A stretch of 64,000 bases of DNA from NCBI GenBank assembly GCA_017436225.1, contig JAFSDM010000004.1, positions 36,816 to 100,815 on the forward strand, in the 5' to 3' direction. Below are positions 16,175-25,171 of the stretch, piece after piece; position 1 is the stretch's first letter, and each line of letters opens with the position of its first letter. The translations under genes and the position numbers were made by a program. This stretch comes from Clostridia bacterium (GTDB lineage: Bacteria > Bacillota > Clostridia > Oscillospirales > Acutalibacteraceae). The notes beneath the pieces were generated by a model. It saw only the letters and a list, made by a program, of their open reading frames with translations. It searched no databases and was not told the origin of the DNA.

Positions 16175-17528
16175 TGTAGAAGTTAAAGAAGACGGTCACA
16201 AATACGCTCTTGCTTTAATTAAAGAAGGCGAAAACGTTATTAAGTACGGTTTCCCTATCGGTCACGCTAAGCGCGATATACAGATTGGAGAAAAAGTTTC
16301 GCCCGAAAATCTTAAATCAAACCTTGCAGGCATTATTGATTGGAGCTATACCCCCTACGATGAGCCTGAAGCCAAAAAAAGCGAAGCATTTTTTATGGGT
16401 TACCAAAGAGCCAGTGGCGACGTTGGTATTCGTAACGATATTTGGATAATTCCTACCGTTGGTTGCGCAAATGCAGCCGCAAAAAAACTTGCCGAGCTTA
16501 CAGGCGCTAAGGCTTACACTCACCCCTACGGCTGTTCTCAGCTTGGCGGCGACCTTGAAACCACACAAAAGGTTTTAGCAGGTCTTATTAAGCACCCCAA
16601 CGCAGGCGGTGTTTTAGTGCTTGGTCTTGGTTGTGAAAATAACGAAATTCATCTTATGAAAAACGCTTTAGGCGATTATGATGAAAACAGAATTCGCTTT
16701 TTAATTCTTCAGAACTGTGAAGATGAAATGGCAGAGGGTCTTAAAATTATAAACGAGCTTAAAGCTATTACCGCTAACGATACACGTACAAAGCTCCCCG
16801 TTTCTGCCCTTAGAATAGGCGTTAAATGCGGCGGTAGTGATGGTTATAGCGGAATTACCGCTAATCCGCTTGTTGGTCTTGTTGCTGATAAGTTTTTTGA
16901 ATACGATGCTAAGATTTTAATGACCGAAATGCCCGAAGCCTTTGGCGCAGAGCAGATTTTACTTGCCCGTAGCGATAGTAAGGAGAGCTTTTTAGCCGCT
17001 TCTAATATGCTTAAAGGCTTTAGACAGTATTTTATTGACCACGGCGAAGGCATTGCAGATAACCCATCTCCCGGTAACATTGCAGGCGGTATTTCCACCC
17101 TTGAGGAAAAATCCCTAGGCTGTGTGCAAAAGGCGGGTAAAGTTACCCTCCGCGGTGCCTTAAACTTTGGTGAAGCTCCAAACGGCAAAGGCGGTCTTTA
17201 CCTTGTAAACGGTCCAGGTAATGATCAGGTTGCCGTAACAAATCTTTCAGCTTCAGGCGCACACATAATTTTATTTACAACAGGTCGTGGCACTCCGCTT
17301 TGCGGTCCTGTGCCTACCCTTAAGATTTCTACCAACTCTCCCCTTTATGCTAAAAAGCCACATTGGATTGACTTTAACGCAGGTGAGATTATAAACGGTG
17401 CTGACAAAGCCGCTTTAACAAACGATTTGTTTGATTTAATTATTGCAACCGCAGAAGGCAAGGAGTCGTTAGGCGAGAAAAACGGATTTGAAGATATCGC
17501 AATTTTTAAAGATGGCGTAACCTTATAG
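16152..17528 (+). CDS. uxaA: Altronate dehydratase UxaA (shortened SAF domain)
   Basis: Converts D-altronate to 2-keto-3-deoxygluconate. The GD/UxaA-type catalytic body is complete: RASGDVGIRNDIWIIPTVGC, HPYGCSQLGGD, GLGCENNEI, VKCGGSDGYSG and the C-terminal TTGRGTPLCGP. At 458 residues it is shorter than the ~495 of Escherichia coli UxaA. The loss is inside the N-terminal SAF domain, where IHTLDNVEVK passes almost directly to HKYALALI and skips roughly 30 residues. The ATG lies inside uxaB, so the two are translationally coupled. Confidence 0.93.
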   Translation: MQIHTLDNVEVKEDGHKYALALIKEGENVIKYGFPIGHAKRDIQIGEKVSPENLKSNLAGIIDWSYTPYDEPEAKKSEAFFMGYQRASGDVGIRNDIWIIPTVGCANAAAKKLAELTGAKAYTHPYGCSQLGGDLETTQKVLAGLIKHPNAGGVLVLGLGCENNEIHLMKNALGDYDENRIRFLILQNCEDEMAEGLKIINELKAITANDTRTKLPVSALRIGVKCGGSDGYSGITANPLVGLVADKFFEYDAKILMTEMPEAFGAEQILLARSDSKESFLAASNMLKGFRQYFIDHGEGIADNPSPGNIAGGISTLEEKSLGCVQKAGKVTLRGALNFGEAPNGKGGLYLVNGPGNDQVAVTNLSASGAHIILFTTGRGTPLCGPVPTLKISTNSPLYAKKPHWIDFNAGEIINGADKAALTNDLFDLIIATAEGKESLGEKNGFEDIAIFKDGVTL

Positions 17529-17540
17529 CTTAAAATGTTA

Positions 17541-17575
17541 AACCGCAAGGCAGTTTTTCTGCTTTGCGGTTTTTG
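17541..17575. terminator. Terminator of uxaBA
   Basis: 13-bp stem AACCGCAAGGCAG / CTGCTTTGCGGTT (one G-T pair) with a T5 loop, followed by TTTTG. It lies directly after uxaA and next to the 3' end of the opposing helical-protein gene. Confidence 0.9.
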
Positions 17576-17577
17576 TT

Positions 17578-18012
17578 TTATAAATATTTTCTGATATCTA
17601 CTGTAAGTTTTTCTTCAAGATTTATAAGGCGCTTGGTTATATCCTTTGAATATTCATCGGCGGCTTTGAACTCGTTTAAATATCGGTTAAGGGATTTCAC
17701 ACCCATATTACAACCATCGGTCATAAGGTCGGCAATAGTGTTATCGGTGTTATCCATAGAAAGCTTCCAATTAGTTTTCATCCAAGACATTCCCTTAACA
17801 ATAGGGTTTGGTGCCTTGCCTTCATCTTCAAACCTTTCTAATTGCTCATTGATTTCAGTTTGAAGTTTTTTGTGCTCTTCCTTGCAGTCGGTCAGATATT
17901 TTTCAAGCTTTGGTGACTTAACGTTATCCAAAACCTCTTCAATGGAATCAATGCCCATTCTAACGCCCGCATCGCACTCACGCAAAAGTTTAATTGTATC
18001 TGATTCAATCAT
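17578..18012 (-). CDS. DUF2383-like four-helix protein
   Basis: 144 residues from ATG 18012 (MIESDTIKLL); the ATG at 18021 lies directly against the SD AAAGG and is unlikely to be used. The whole protein is helical and highly charged, with an EEHKKL segment and GMSWMKTNWKLSMDN and MTDGCNMGVKSL segments typical of ferritin-like/DUF2383 proteins. No di-iron ExxH pair is clear. Function unknown, possibly stress related. Confidence 0.7.
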   Translation of the reverse strand: MIESDTIKLLRECDAGVRMGIDSIEEVLDNVKSPKLEKYLTDCKEEHKKLQTEINEQLERFEDEGKAPNPIVKGMSWMKTNWKLSMDNTDNTIADLMTDGCNMGVKSLNRYLNEFKAADEYSKDITKRLINLEEKLTVDIRKYL

Positions 18013-18055
18013 TTTAATCATCCTTTCGGTTTTATTTTAACCATAAAGAGTGATT

Positions 18056-19339
18056 TTATTCTAAAACAGTAAGTGCAACCCTTAGAATTTCGCGCACTGC
18101 GGGATAAAAATCATCAAATTTTTGTATTGGCAACGGGTTTACGCCCTTGCCCGCTTCAACGGTATATGCAGGCTTTAAATAGGTCATAATAAACCAATCC
18201 TTATACCCTGCAAACGACTGAAACTCATCGGGGTCGGTTAACTTATATCCCGAAACTAAAGCCATTCTTTCTCCAATCTCTTTAGCGCCCCGTGGCTCAT
18301 AGTTTCCAAACCGCCAATAAATCTCCTCCCCCTGAGTGTGCAATGAAACGGTTAAATCAAAATCTTCTTTAACGCTTACATTATACACTGCTAGTGATTC
18401 AGGTTGGTCTAGCGGCGCAAAGCCCACAAAATCTCTTGGTCCTGCTTTAGTATATCCCGCCTGATACTTTTGCTCCTTTGCCTTTTCCCACATAGCAGGA
18501 TAATTTAAGTTCAAATCTACACCCCTTATATTTGCCTTCCACCCCGACGGAAATGGAATAAAGGGGTAATTATTAGCAAGTACCAAAGTATCATAATAGG
18601 TTTCGCTATCACGTTCCATTGCCCCCGTTACCAAATCTACACCATCGGGATTTACCATAGGAATTATGTAAAGAGTTGTATTATCGAAGGTGTATTCGGC
18701 GTTTAATGCACCTAAATATGTAGCGTTTACAACACTTTTTGCATACTCTTCTCCAAATTTTAAAACCATTGGAGTTGTTATCCACTCATTTGCGTGATGG
18801 GAAGCGTTAAAAAAGATTTTGCGCTGTCCTTTTCCCATTTTAAGCATTATAATAGGTCGGTTTAAAACGCTTCTACCTACAATTTGGAGCGAAATAAATG
18901 GGTACCTTACCACTAAGCCTTCGCAAATAAGCTCGGTAAGTAAAGCCGAATAGGCTATATTAGTAGGCACTAAAGAAAAATTAAAAGGAACAAAAATTTT
19001 TTGCCCAACCTGCAAATTATTCGCCAAAATACTTATGTTGGCATTTTCTATAAGCTGTACCGTACTGCCCAATCTGTTTGCAATGCTATATAAACTATCA
19101 CCGCTTTCCACCGTATAAACAGTATATCCCGTTAAAAAATCTCGCAGTAGATTGAAGGTATTTTTCCCAACAATACCATCAGGTAACAGATCCCTGCTTT
19201 TTTGAAATTCAATTACTGCACTTTTAGTTCTTCCGCCAAATATTCCGTCTATTAAAGCGGGACTAAATCCTGCTCTTTTTAAAGCTAACTGCACCATTTG
19301 AACAAGACTACCGCCGTCGCCTTCCTTAATTAAAAACAT
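18056..19339 (-). CDS. M14 peptidoglycan endopeptidase with PG-binding and LysM domains
   Basis: 427 residues. PG_binding_1 (~8-66, LIDGIFGGRTKSAVIEFQ) is followed by LysM (~73-117, YTVESGDSLYSIANRLG...VGQKIFVP) and then a zinc carboxypeptidase M14 domain. Zinc ligands H182 and E185 are in HHANEW, the third His is in VSLHTQGEE, and the general base is in YTVEAGKG. This is the layout of gamma-D-glutamyl-L-diamino acid endopeptidase I, which trims peptide stems of spore and cell-wall peptidoglycan. No signal peptide is present, as in the sporulation-linked homologues. It is divergent from the 98-residue gene. Confidence 0.9.
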   Translation of the reverse strand: MFLIKEGDGGSLVQMVQLALKRAGFSPALIDGIFGGRTKSAVIEFQKSRDLLPDGIVGKNTFNLLRDFLTGYTVYTVESGDSLYSIANRLGSTVQLIENANISILANNLQVGQKIFVPFNFSLVPTNIAYSALLTELICEGLVVRYPFISLQIVGRSVLNRPIIMLKMGKGQRKIFFNASHHANEWITTPMVLKFGEEYAKSVVNATYLGALNAEYTFDNTTLYIIPMVNPDGVDLVTGAMERDSETYYDTLVLANNYPFIPFPSGWKANIRGVDLNLNYPAMWEKAKEQKYQAGYTKAGPRDFVGFAPLDQPESLAVYNVSVKEDFDLTVSLHTQGEEIYWRFGNYEPRGAKEIGERMALVSGYKLTDPDEFQSFAGYKDWFIMTYLKPAYTVEAGKGVNPLPIQKFDDFYPAVREILRVALTVLE

Positions 19340-19400
19340 AAAATCACTCCTTTTTTAATTATATGTAATATAGCACAAACTATATGTTAGGAGAATTTTT

Positions 19401-19697
19401 GTGAAGGCGAAGGTTAAATTTGAAATTAAATGTAAAAATATGCTTTACTCTTTTTTAAACAACTGCAAGGAAAATAGACCCGATATTGCAGTGATTACCC
19501 CAAACGGACTCATTAAAGATAAGTTTTATTTAGATTTAAGCGAATACGTGGGCAAAATTATTTTAAACACAAGCGATTATAGCGATGAGCTTAAGTCAAG
19601 TCTACTTGCACACAGTGGGACTGTTTTAGAATATAAAACTGAATATAACAGCAATGAAAATTCGGTTGCAGTTTTAAATATGCCAATAAAAAGATAA
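19401..19697 (+). CDS. Hypothetical protein, 98 residues
   Basis: Not recognised. A GTG start is supported by SD AGGAGAA six bases upstream. The protein is soluble and basic at its N-terminus (MKAKVKFEIKCKN), then contains DIAVITPNGLIKDKFYLDLSEYVG. It sits between the M14 peptidase and prfC on the plus strand. Confidence 0.6.
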   Translation: MKAKVKFEIKCKNMLYSFLNNCKENRPDIAVITPNGLIKDKFYLDLSEYVGKIILNTSDYSDELKSSLLAHSGTVLEYKTEYNSNENSVAVLNMPIKR

Positions 19698-19714
19698 AAT
19701 AATTAAATTTAATC

Positions 19715-19743
19715 TTTAAAAATTAAAGTGTTTATGATATAAT
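19715..19743 (+). promoter_or_regulatory. Promoter of prfC
   Basis: TTTAAA (19715-19720), 17-base spacer, perfect TATAAT (19738-19743) with TGA in front of it (extended -10). Confidence 0.6.
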
Positions 19744-19779
19744 AAATAAGTTAATGATTTTTAAAATTAGGAGAAGGCT

Positions 19780-21387
19780 ATGTCTGATATTAAAAAAGAA
19801 ATTTCTCGAAGAAGAACTTTTGCTATAATCTCCCACCCTGATGCAGGTAAAACCACACTTACCGAAAAGCTTTTGCTTTACGGTAGAGCCATTCAATCTG
19901 CGGGTTCAATAAAGGGTAAGCAGAATGATAAACACGCCGTTTCTGACTGGATGGAGATTGAAAAAAAGAGAGGTATTTCTATAACCTCATCGGTAATGCA
20001 GTTTGAGTATGACGGCTACTGCATAAACATCTTGGATACCCCCGGTCACCAAGATTTCTCAGAGGATACCTACCGTACCCTTACCGCTGCCGATAGCGTT
20101 GTAATGGTTATTGATGCCGCAAAGGGTATTGAGCCACAAACCAGAAAGCTATTTAAGGTTTGTGCTATGCGCCATATTCCCATTTTCACATTCATAAATA
20201 AAATGGACCGCGAAGCAAGAGATTCCTTTGAACTTTTAGATGAGCTTGAAAGTGAATTTGGTATAGGCACCTACCCTATGAACTGGCCCATTGGTTGCGG
20301 TGTGGATTTTAAGGGTGTTTATGACCGCGAAAAGCAAAGAATATTAACCTTTGCCGATTCGCACGCAGGCGGAACAAGAATTGAAGCCATTGAGTGTGAT
20401 ATTAACGATACCGAAAAGTTAGATAGCCTTATTGGTATGTATTCACGCCAAAACCTATGCGATGAATTGGAGCTTGTAGAGGGCGCAGGTTATGAATTTG
20501 ACCTTGATTTAGTTCGATCAGGTAAACTTTCTCCTGTATTTTTCGGTTCGGCTTTAAACAACTTTGGTATTGAGCCGTTTTTAGAAAACTTCTTAAAAAT
20601 GACAACCGAGCCTCTGCCCCACCGTTCAGGCGAAAAAATTATTGAGCCAACCGAAGAAAGATTTTCCGCATTTGTTTTTAAAATTCAGGCAAATATGAAT
20701 AAAGCCCACCGCGACAGAATTGCTTTTATGAGAATTTGCTCAGGTAAATTTGAGCGTTCTAAAGAGTATTATCACGTACAAGGCAAACGTAATATTAAGC
20801 TCTCACGCCCACAACAGATGATGGCGCAAGAGCGTGAAGTTATTGACACAGCCTATGCGGGAGATATTATAGGTGTTTTTGACCCCGGTATTTTCTCCAT
20901 TGGTGATACAATTTGCGATGAATCACTAAAGGTTGAATATGCCGGTATTCCCACCTTTGCTCCCGAGCATTTTGCCATTGTAGAGCAGATTGATTCGCTT
21001 AAACGCAAGCAGTTTGATAAAGGCATTACGCAGATTGCGCAGGAAGGTGCAATTCAAATGTTCTTTATTCCTAATTCGGGTATGGAAAGGGTTTATGTTG
21101 GCGTTGTTGGTACACTTCAGTTTGACGTGCTGCAGTTCCGTATGGAATCGGAATACGGTGTTAAATATAACAGAATTGATACCCCCCTATCTTTAGTTCG
21201 CTTTGCCGAAATGAAGGATGGCAGTGAGCTTAGTGACCTTAACCTTATGTCTACAACCAAACACGTTATAGATAGAAAGGGCAGAGATTTGCTGCTTTTT
21301 AATGCCGAATATGAAATTAACTGGGCGCTTGATAAAAACGAAAATCTTGTGCTTAAGGAATTTAGCCAATTAGAAGAGTTTGAATAA
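19780..21387 (+). CDS. prfC: Peptide chain release factor 3
   Basis: A 535-residue translational GTPase that recycles RF1/RF2 after termination. G1 SHPDAGKTTLTEKLL, the switch-II region DTPGHQDFSEDTYRTL and G4 INKMDREA are present, and the domain 2/3 sequence YAGDIIGVFDPG fits RF3. SD AGGAGAAGG precedes the ATG. It is a single gene ending in a repeat island and then a bidirectional terminator. Confidence 0.96.
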   Translation: MSDIKKEISRRRTFAIISHPDAGKTTLTEKLLLYGRAIQSAGSIKGKQNDKHAVSDWMEIEKKRGISITSSVMQFEYDGYCINILDTPGHQDFSEDTYRTLTAADSVVMVIDAAKGIEPQTRKLFKVCAMRHIPIFTFINKMDREARDSFELLDELESEFGIGTYPMNWPIGCGVDFKGVYDREKQRILTFADSHAGGTRIEAIECDINDTEKLDSLIGMYSRQNLCDELELVEGAGYEFDLDLVRSGKLSPVFFGSALNNFGIEPFLENFLKMTTEPLPHRSGEKIIEPTEERFSAFVFKIQANMNKAHRDRIAFMRICSGKFERSKEYYHVQGKRNIKLSRPQQMMAQEREVIDTAYAGDIIGVFDPGIFSIGDTICDESLKVEYAGIPTFAPEHFAIVEQIDSLKRKQFDKGITQIAQEGAIQMFFIPNSGMERVYVGVVGTLQFDVLQFRMESEYGVKYNRIDTPLSLVRFAEMKDGSELSDLNLMSTTKHVIDRKGRDLLLFNAEYEINWALDKNENLVLKEFSQLEEFE

Positions 21388-21421
21388 TTGGTCCAAGAAC
21401 GGATTTATAGGGGATTTATTT

Positions 21422-21551
21422 TGTAGGGGGCGGCGCCCTCGACACCCCGTGAAAATGTTTGCGCAAAACAGGGTGTTATTGTAGGGAACAACCTATGCGT
21501 TGTTCCCTTAAAAACAATTGAATTTTGCGGTTTTGAGGCCCTCCCCTACAA
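21422..21551. repeat. Dispersed repeat island 1 (GTAGGG...CCCTAC type)
   Basis: Opens TTGTAGGGGGCGG and closes CCTCCCCTACAA, with an internal GTAGGGAACAAC...GTTGTTCCC hairpin and then AAAAACAATTGAATTTTG. The latter part matches the reverse complement of 52634-52681. It is non-coding and sits in a convergent intergenic space. Confidence 0.8.
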
Positions 21552-21579
21552 TATGTCTATTTAATTTGTGGGTATATAT

Positions 21580-21611
21580 AAAAAATCGGCGTTTTGCAAC
21601 GCCGATTTTTT
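21580..21611. terminator. Bidirectional terminator between prfC and the dockerin gene
   Basis: Perfect 14-bp stem AAAAAATCGGCGTT / AACGCCGATTTTTT with a TTGC loop. Both strands give a U-tract. Confidence 0.93.
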
Positions 21612-21637
21612 AATTATTTAATTAACAAACTGTAAGA

Positions 21638-23998
21638 TTAGGGATTTGCTAAATCTTGTGCAAATTTAACAAGGTCGTAAAGGTTACGAGCACCATCACC
21701 GCTATAGTCAGCGAGTGTAGAGTCTACATAAAGTTCAGCTGAAGACCATCCTGCAAAATATTGAGCGAGCTTAGCAAGGTCTTGAAGTGATACTTCGCCG
21801 TCATTGTCATAGTCGCCTGCGAGTAAATCGTCACAACCGGCTAATGTGAAGTTATCGATATAAATAGAAGCATTCTCTGCGGTGAATTCTGTAACAGTCT
21901 CAGTCGTGTTAGCTGTATATTTGATTAATACACCATAATTGTTATAATCGCCATTATTGGCATTAATCATAAATTTAAGGGTTGCTTTGTTCCACTCGTC
22001 AAGATTAAATTCGCCAGGAGTAAACTGAGCTAATGCTTTAACGTCCGTAACACAAGGATAATCTGTGCCTTCATAGTTGTATACACCGTCGTTATAGCCA
22101 ACAATTTGAATTGTTGTAAGTTCAAAATCAGCACCTGTGTTTTTAAACATCCAATCAAATGAAACGGTAAAGTTTTTACGTGCAGCTAAACGTGAATTGT
22201 CAAGAGGTAAAAAGATGGAATTGCTATGTGCATAAGCTTGCATAAAGCTGTTATCGCCTTCAGTTACAACTGAAGAGCCATTAGTTGCCCAGGCTAATTC
22301 GACTAAATCTTCTGTACCATAGAACTTTGCAACGTCACCAACTGTAGCTCCATGTTCAAAATCTTCTGCATCGAGTACATAACCTGCTTCAGCAGTGTAA
22401 AGAGGAGTTGCTTTACCATCAAAGTAAGTTTCTTTTACTGTAACATCCTTAATTTGGAAAAGAGTACCTTCAAGAGTAGCATCAGAGGTATGGCTCAAGG
22501 ATAATGCACACAACTCTGCACCGGAATTGGTGCTAGATGCTAAAGCAGTGAATTTTAAGGTTACGGTAACCCACTCACCGGCAAAAAGATCTGTAACATT
22601 GGTTGTAGAACCAAATATAGAATTGGATACATTATAATCTATGAAAGAATAAGTATTTTTAGAACCATTAATAGATTGTGAAAAGTCATATGAGTAGTCT
22701 ATAGAAAAACCGGTGCGATAATTTTTATAAGCGTAAGCATTAGTTTTAGTATTACGATTACCTGGTTTATGATCCTGAATTTTCGTTTCTGCTACTTCAT
22801 AAATCGACCATTCCGGAGAAAGAGCAAAACCACTAAATATATATGTAGCAGAAGAAGTAGGAATGCGAAGCTTATAAGAGATTTCATACTCATTGCCGGG
22901 GAAAACGTTAAATGGTGCTGTTGTAACAGCAGTAGAAACATTTTTATTATTTTCATCTTTGGGCTGAGAACGAAGTTCAATATAATCATTTGCTTCGTTA
23001 GCAAAGGTTACGTATTCAGAATCTTGATTTTTATTTGAACCATCAAAAGCAGTCATATTACCATCTTTAGTTAAAACGGATTCAAAAACTGTTCTTTCGG
23101 TGCTGGTTCTTAAAACTTCTCTTACTTCAAAATCTTTAATTTGGAAACCACGGGTAGAGGCTGTTGTACCAAAAGCAACAGTAACAGACTGATCGCCTCC
23201 ATTTGTGGCTGATGCAAGAGCTTCAAACTGAAGGGAAACTGTTTTCCATTCTGAAAATACTTCATTAAGATCTAAACCATCTAGTTCTGCTGCTTGACTA
23301 GCATCTAATTTTAAATTGTCTAAAGAGTTAGCTGGAACGCCAAGTACAGTATAAGGAACTTTAAAATCAAAGGCAGAAAAACCCGTTCTCACATACGGAT
23401 CATAGCCTTCAATTTGCCAAGTACCAACAAAGGCGTCACGATTGTAACCTACATAAGCATAGTGTTTCGATAAGCCGGTAACTGTATTAGTAATATTAGA
23501 CCCCGTACTACTTTTATTGAAATTCATGATTTCAATAGTAGGTGAATCAGCTTTTACGAGTGTTGCATTACCCTCATCATCTACTTTTAAAGTGCTATCT
23601 TCATTCTTTTCATACTCGAAGCTATAATCACCTAAATCTACAGGTAAACGCATTTTGTAAGTAATTTCATACTTTTTACCGGGCTGTAAATTAACAATAG
23701 GGCTATAAAGTCTTGAGCCACCCGGGATATTAAAGTAATCGGCCTGACCATCTGCATCCTCATCACCGTAAGTAGTGCCACCAAAAGTAATAGGACTACT
23801 AGAAACAAAATCTATCCATTTATTGGAACTACTCAAACCCGAACCCGCATAAATAGGTTTGCTAAAGTCCGATTGCAACAACACAGTGTAATCACCTGAT
23901 TGTGCAACTGCTTCTTCAGCCATAGCAGTTGTGCCTAAAGCGCCGAAACAACTAAAGGCCAAAATTAGTGTTAGTAAAATTGCTAAAAGTTTTTTCAT
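21638..23998 (-). CDS. Secreted multidomain protein with dockerin-like C-terminus
   Basis: About 786 residues from ATG 23998 (MKKLLAILLTLILAF), with SD AAGGAGGA. A signal peptide covers ~1-27. Two homologous ~230-residue modules follow, each with a Y-E-I-x-Y-K-x-R-x-P strand early and a (T)xxFxALAS(A/S)TN...FQIKD(F/V)xV(R/K)E end. They look like jelly-roll carbohydrate-binding modules. A third unrelated beta module ends in IYIDNFTLAG. The C-terminus has two dockerin-type EF-like repeats: GDYDNDGEVSLQDLAKLAQ and ADYSGDGARNLYDLVKFAQ. No glycosidase domain is recognised. No cohesin is in the window, so cellulosome attachment is only a possibility. Confidence 0.85.
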   Translation of the reverse strand: MKKLLAILLTLILAFSCFGALGTTAMAEEAVAQSGDYTVLLQSDFSKPIYAGSGLSSSNKWIDFVSSSPITFGGTTYGDEDADGQADYFNIPGGSRLYSPIVNLQPGKKYEITYKMRLPVDLGDYSFEYEKNEDSTLKVDDEGNATLVKADSPTIEIMNFNKSSTGSNITNTVTGLSKHYAYVGYNRDAFVGTWQIEGYDPYVRTGFSAFDFKVPYTVLGVPANSLDNLKLDASQAAELDGLDLNEVFSEWKTVSLQFEALASATNGGDQSVTVAFGTTASTRGFQIKDFEVREVLRTSTERTVFESVLTKDGNMTAFDGSNKNQDSEYVTFANEANDYIELRSQPKDENNKNVSTAVTTAPFNVFPGNEYEISYKLRIPTSSATYIFSGFALSPEWSIYEVAETKIQDHKPGNRNTKTNAYAYKNYRTGFSIDYSYDFSQSINGSKNTYSFIDYNVSNSIFGSTTNVTDLFAGEWVTVTLKFTALASSTNSGAELCALSLSHTSDATLEGTLFQIKDVTVKETYFDGKATPLYTAEAGYVLDAEDFEHGATVGDVAKFYGTEDLVELAWATNGSSVVTEGDNSFMQAYAHSNSIFLPLDNSRLAARKNFTVSFDWMFKNTGADFELTTIQIVGYNDGVYNYEGTDYPCVTDVKALAQFTPGEFNLDEWNKATLKFMINANNGDYNNYGVLIKYTANTTETVTEFTAENASIYIDNFTLAGCDDLLAGDYDNDGEVSLQDLAKLAQYFAGWSSAELYVDSTLADYSGDGARNLYDLVKFAQDLANP

Positions 23999-24133
23999 AA
24001 ATATCCTCCTTAAAAAAATATATAGTTTTCTATATGTAACAATCTTAGCACACTTTTTTGCAAATTGCAAGAAAAATTTTTAAATTTTTGAAAATTTTTA
24101 TATTTTTAACACAAAAAGGGGATTTTTGCTCGC

Positions 24134-24212
24134 CGTAGGGAACAACCTCATGTGTTGTTCCGCAGAAAAATGTTCTAATCTTTATTCGGAACGACACATT
24201 GGTCGTTCCCGA
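24134..24212. repeat. Dispersed repeat island 2
   Basis: Begins CGTAGGGAACAACC and contains two hairpins: GGAACAAC/GTTGTTCC and GGAACGAC/GTCGTTCC. It ends GGTCGTTCCCG. It belongs to the same family as islands 1 and 3. Confidence 0.75.
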
Positions 24213-24454
24213 TTGAACCTATAAATTAAGCATAAATTCAGGGTCACATCGTAGATTGCACGGGAGATTAATAATAGCACATGCAATCCATCGAAAAATA
24301 ATACCATACCCCGAACCGTAAATTGTTGTCTATATTAAAGCCATTTCCTGGTACTAATATTTACATAATACATCTTCTACTTATTTATCTTCTTTGATTT
24401 GTTTTACAGTTCTTTAATAACGGATTAAATGTCTTCGCTTTTTATATTTCTATA
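24213..24454. other. Intergenic, AT-rich, nothing recognised
   Basis: Lies between repeat island 2 and the fic stop codon. No ORF with a ribosome binding site, no strong hairpin and no clear terminator were seen. Confidence 0.5.
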
Positions 24455-25168
24455 TTATTCATCTGTATACTCATGTGGGCGTTCTTTATAGTCTTTAACT
24501 TTGTATTCGCCGATGGTATCGTATTTACTTGCTTTGGTTTCGGTTGGGGTGTCGGTTTCGTTATCTTCGCCGAGGATTGCATCGAAGAAGATGCGTTCAA
24601 GGTATTCATATTTTGAATAAATACCTTGTGAAGCCCAAACAAGAGCGTTACGAACATAGGCTGAGTTGGTTTTAAACAGTTCGTGTTCAACTTCAAAGCC
24701 TAATGATTTTGCGAACAGAACAGCAAACACCATAACCGTTCTTGTATTACCCTCACGGAAAGGGTGTGTTTGCCAAACGCTCGCTATAATACGAACAAGC
24801 TTAAAAACTATATCCTTATCATTGTCGCCGGTTCTCCCCAGCTTGGCGATTTCTTTCATCGTTTCATTCAGTTGCTTTTTAATTTCTTTGGGATAAGCAT
24901 AGCGAACAGTATCACCGCCAAGGACGTCTTCATATTTCACCATTTGAATGGTACGGAATTCTCCAGCCCAATCAAATATTTGACCGAAGATATTTTGGTG
25001 GATATCCTGCAGTGTTTCGGTGTTGAACTTATCATATTTATAATCATAAATCGCCACCATAGCAAGACCGGTAATATCAGCCTCTGCTTTGCGCAGCAAT
25101 TCCGAATCTTTTATATCTGCTAAATTTTTAAGGACGTCAACATCATCATATAAATAAGGGTCACGCAT
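24455..25168 (-). CDS. Fic-domain toxin (predicted AMPylase)
   Basis: 237 residues. The Fic motif is H135-P-F-R-E-G-N-T-R143-T-V-M146. The catalytic His and the GN-x-R anion-hole part are present, but the second Arg of the consensus HxFx(D/E)GNGRxxR is Met. The flap region IFDWAGEFRTIQMVK is typical. Fic enzymes transfer AMP to target-protein hydroxyls. The gene begins 3 bases after the upstream antitoxin-like gene, forming a toxin-antitoxin operon. No N-terminal inhibitory helix is evident, consistent with inhibition in trans. Confidence 0.88.
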   Translation of the reverse strand: MRDPYLYDDVDVLKNLADIKDSELLRKAEADITGLAMVAIYDYKYDKFNTETLQDIHQNIFGQIFDWAGEFRTIQMVKYEDVLGGDTVRYAYPKEIKKQLNETMKEIAKLGRTGDNDKDIVFKLVRIIASVWQTHPFREGNTRTVMVFAVLFAKSLGFEVEHELFKTNSAYVRNALVWASQGIYSKYEYLERIFFDAILGEDNETDTPTETKASKYDTIGEYKVKDYKERPHEYTDE

Positions 25169-25171
25169 TTG

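Noticed and set aside
22769-23038. ORFs of 89 and 70 residues inside the dockerin gene
   Set aside because: Shadow frames with no SD; the dockerin frame is continuous and has clear domains.
24442-24696. 84-residue ORF overlapping fic on the same strand
   Set aside because: Low-complexity shadow frame inside the Fic C-terminus.
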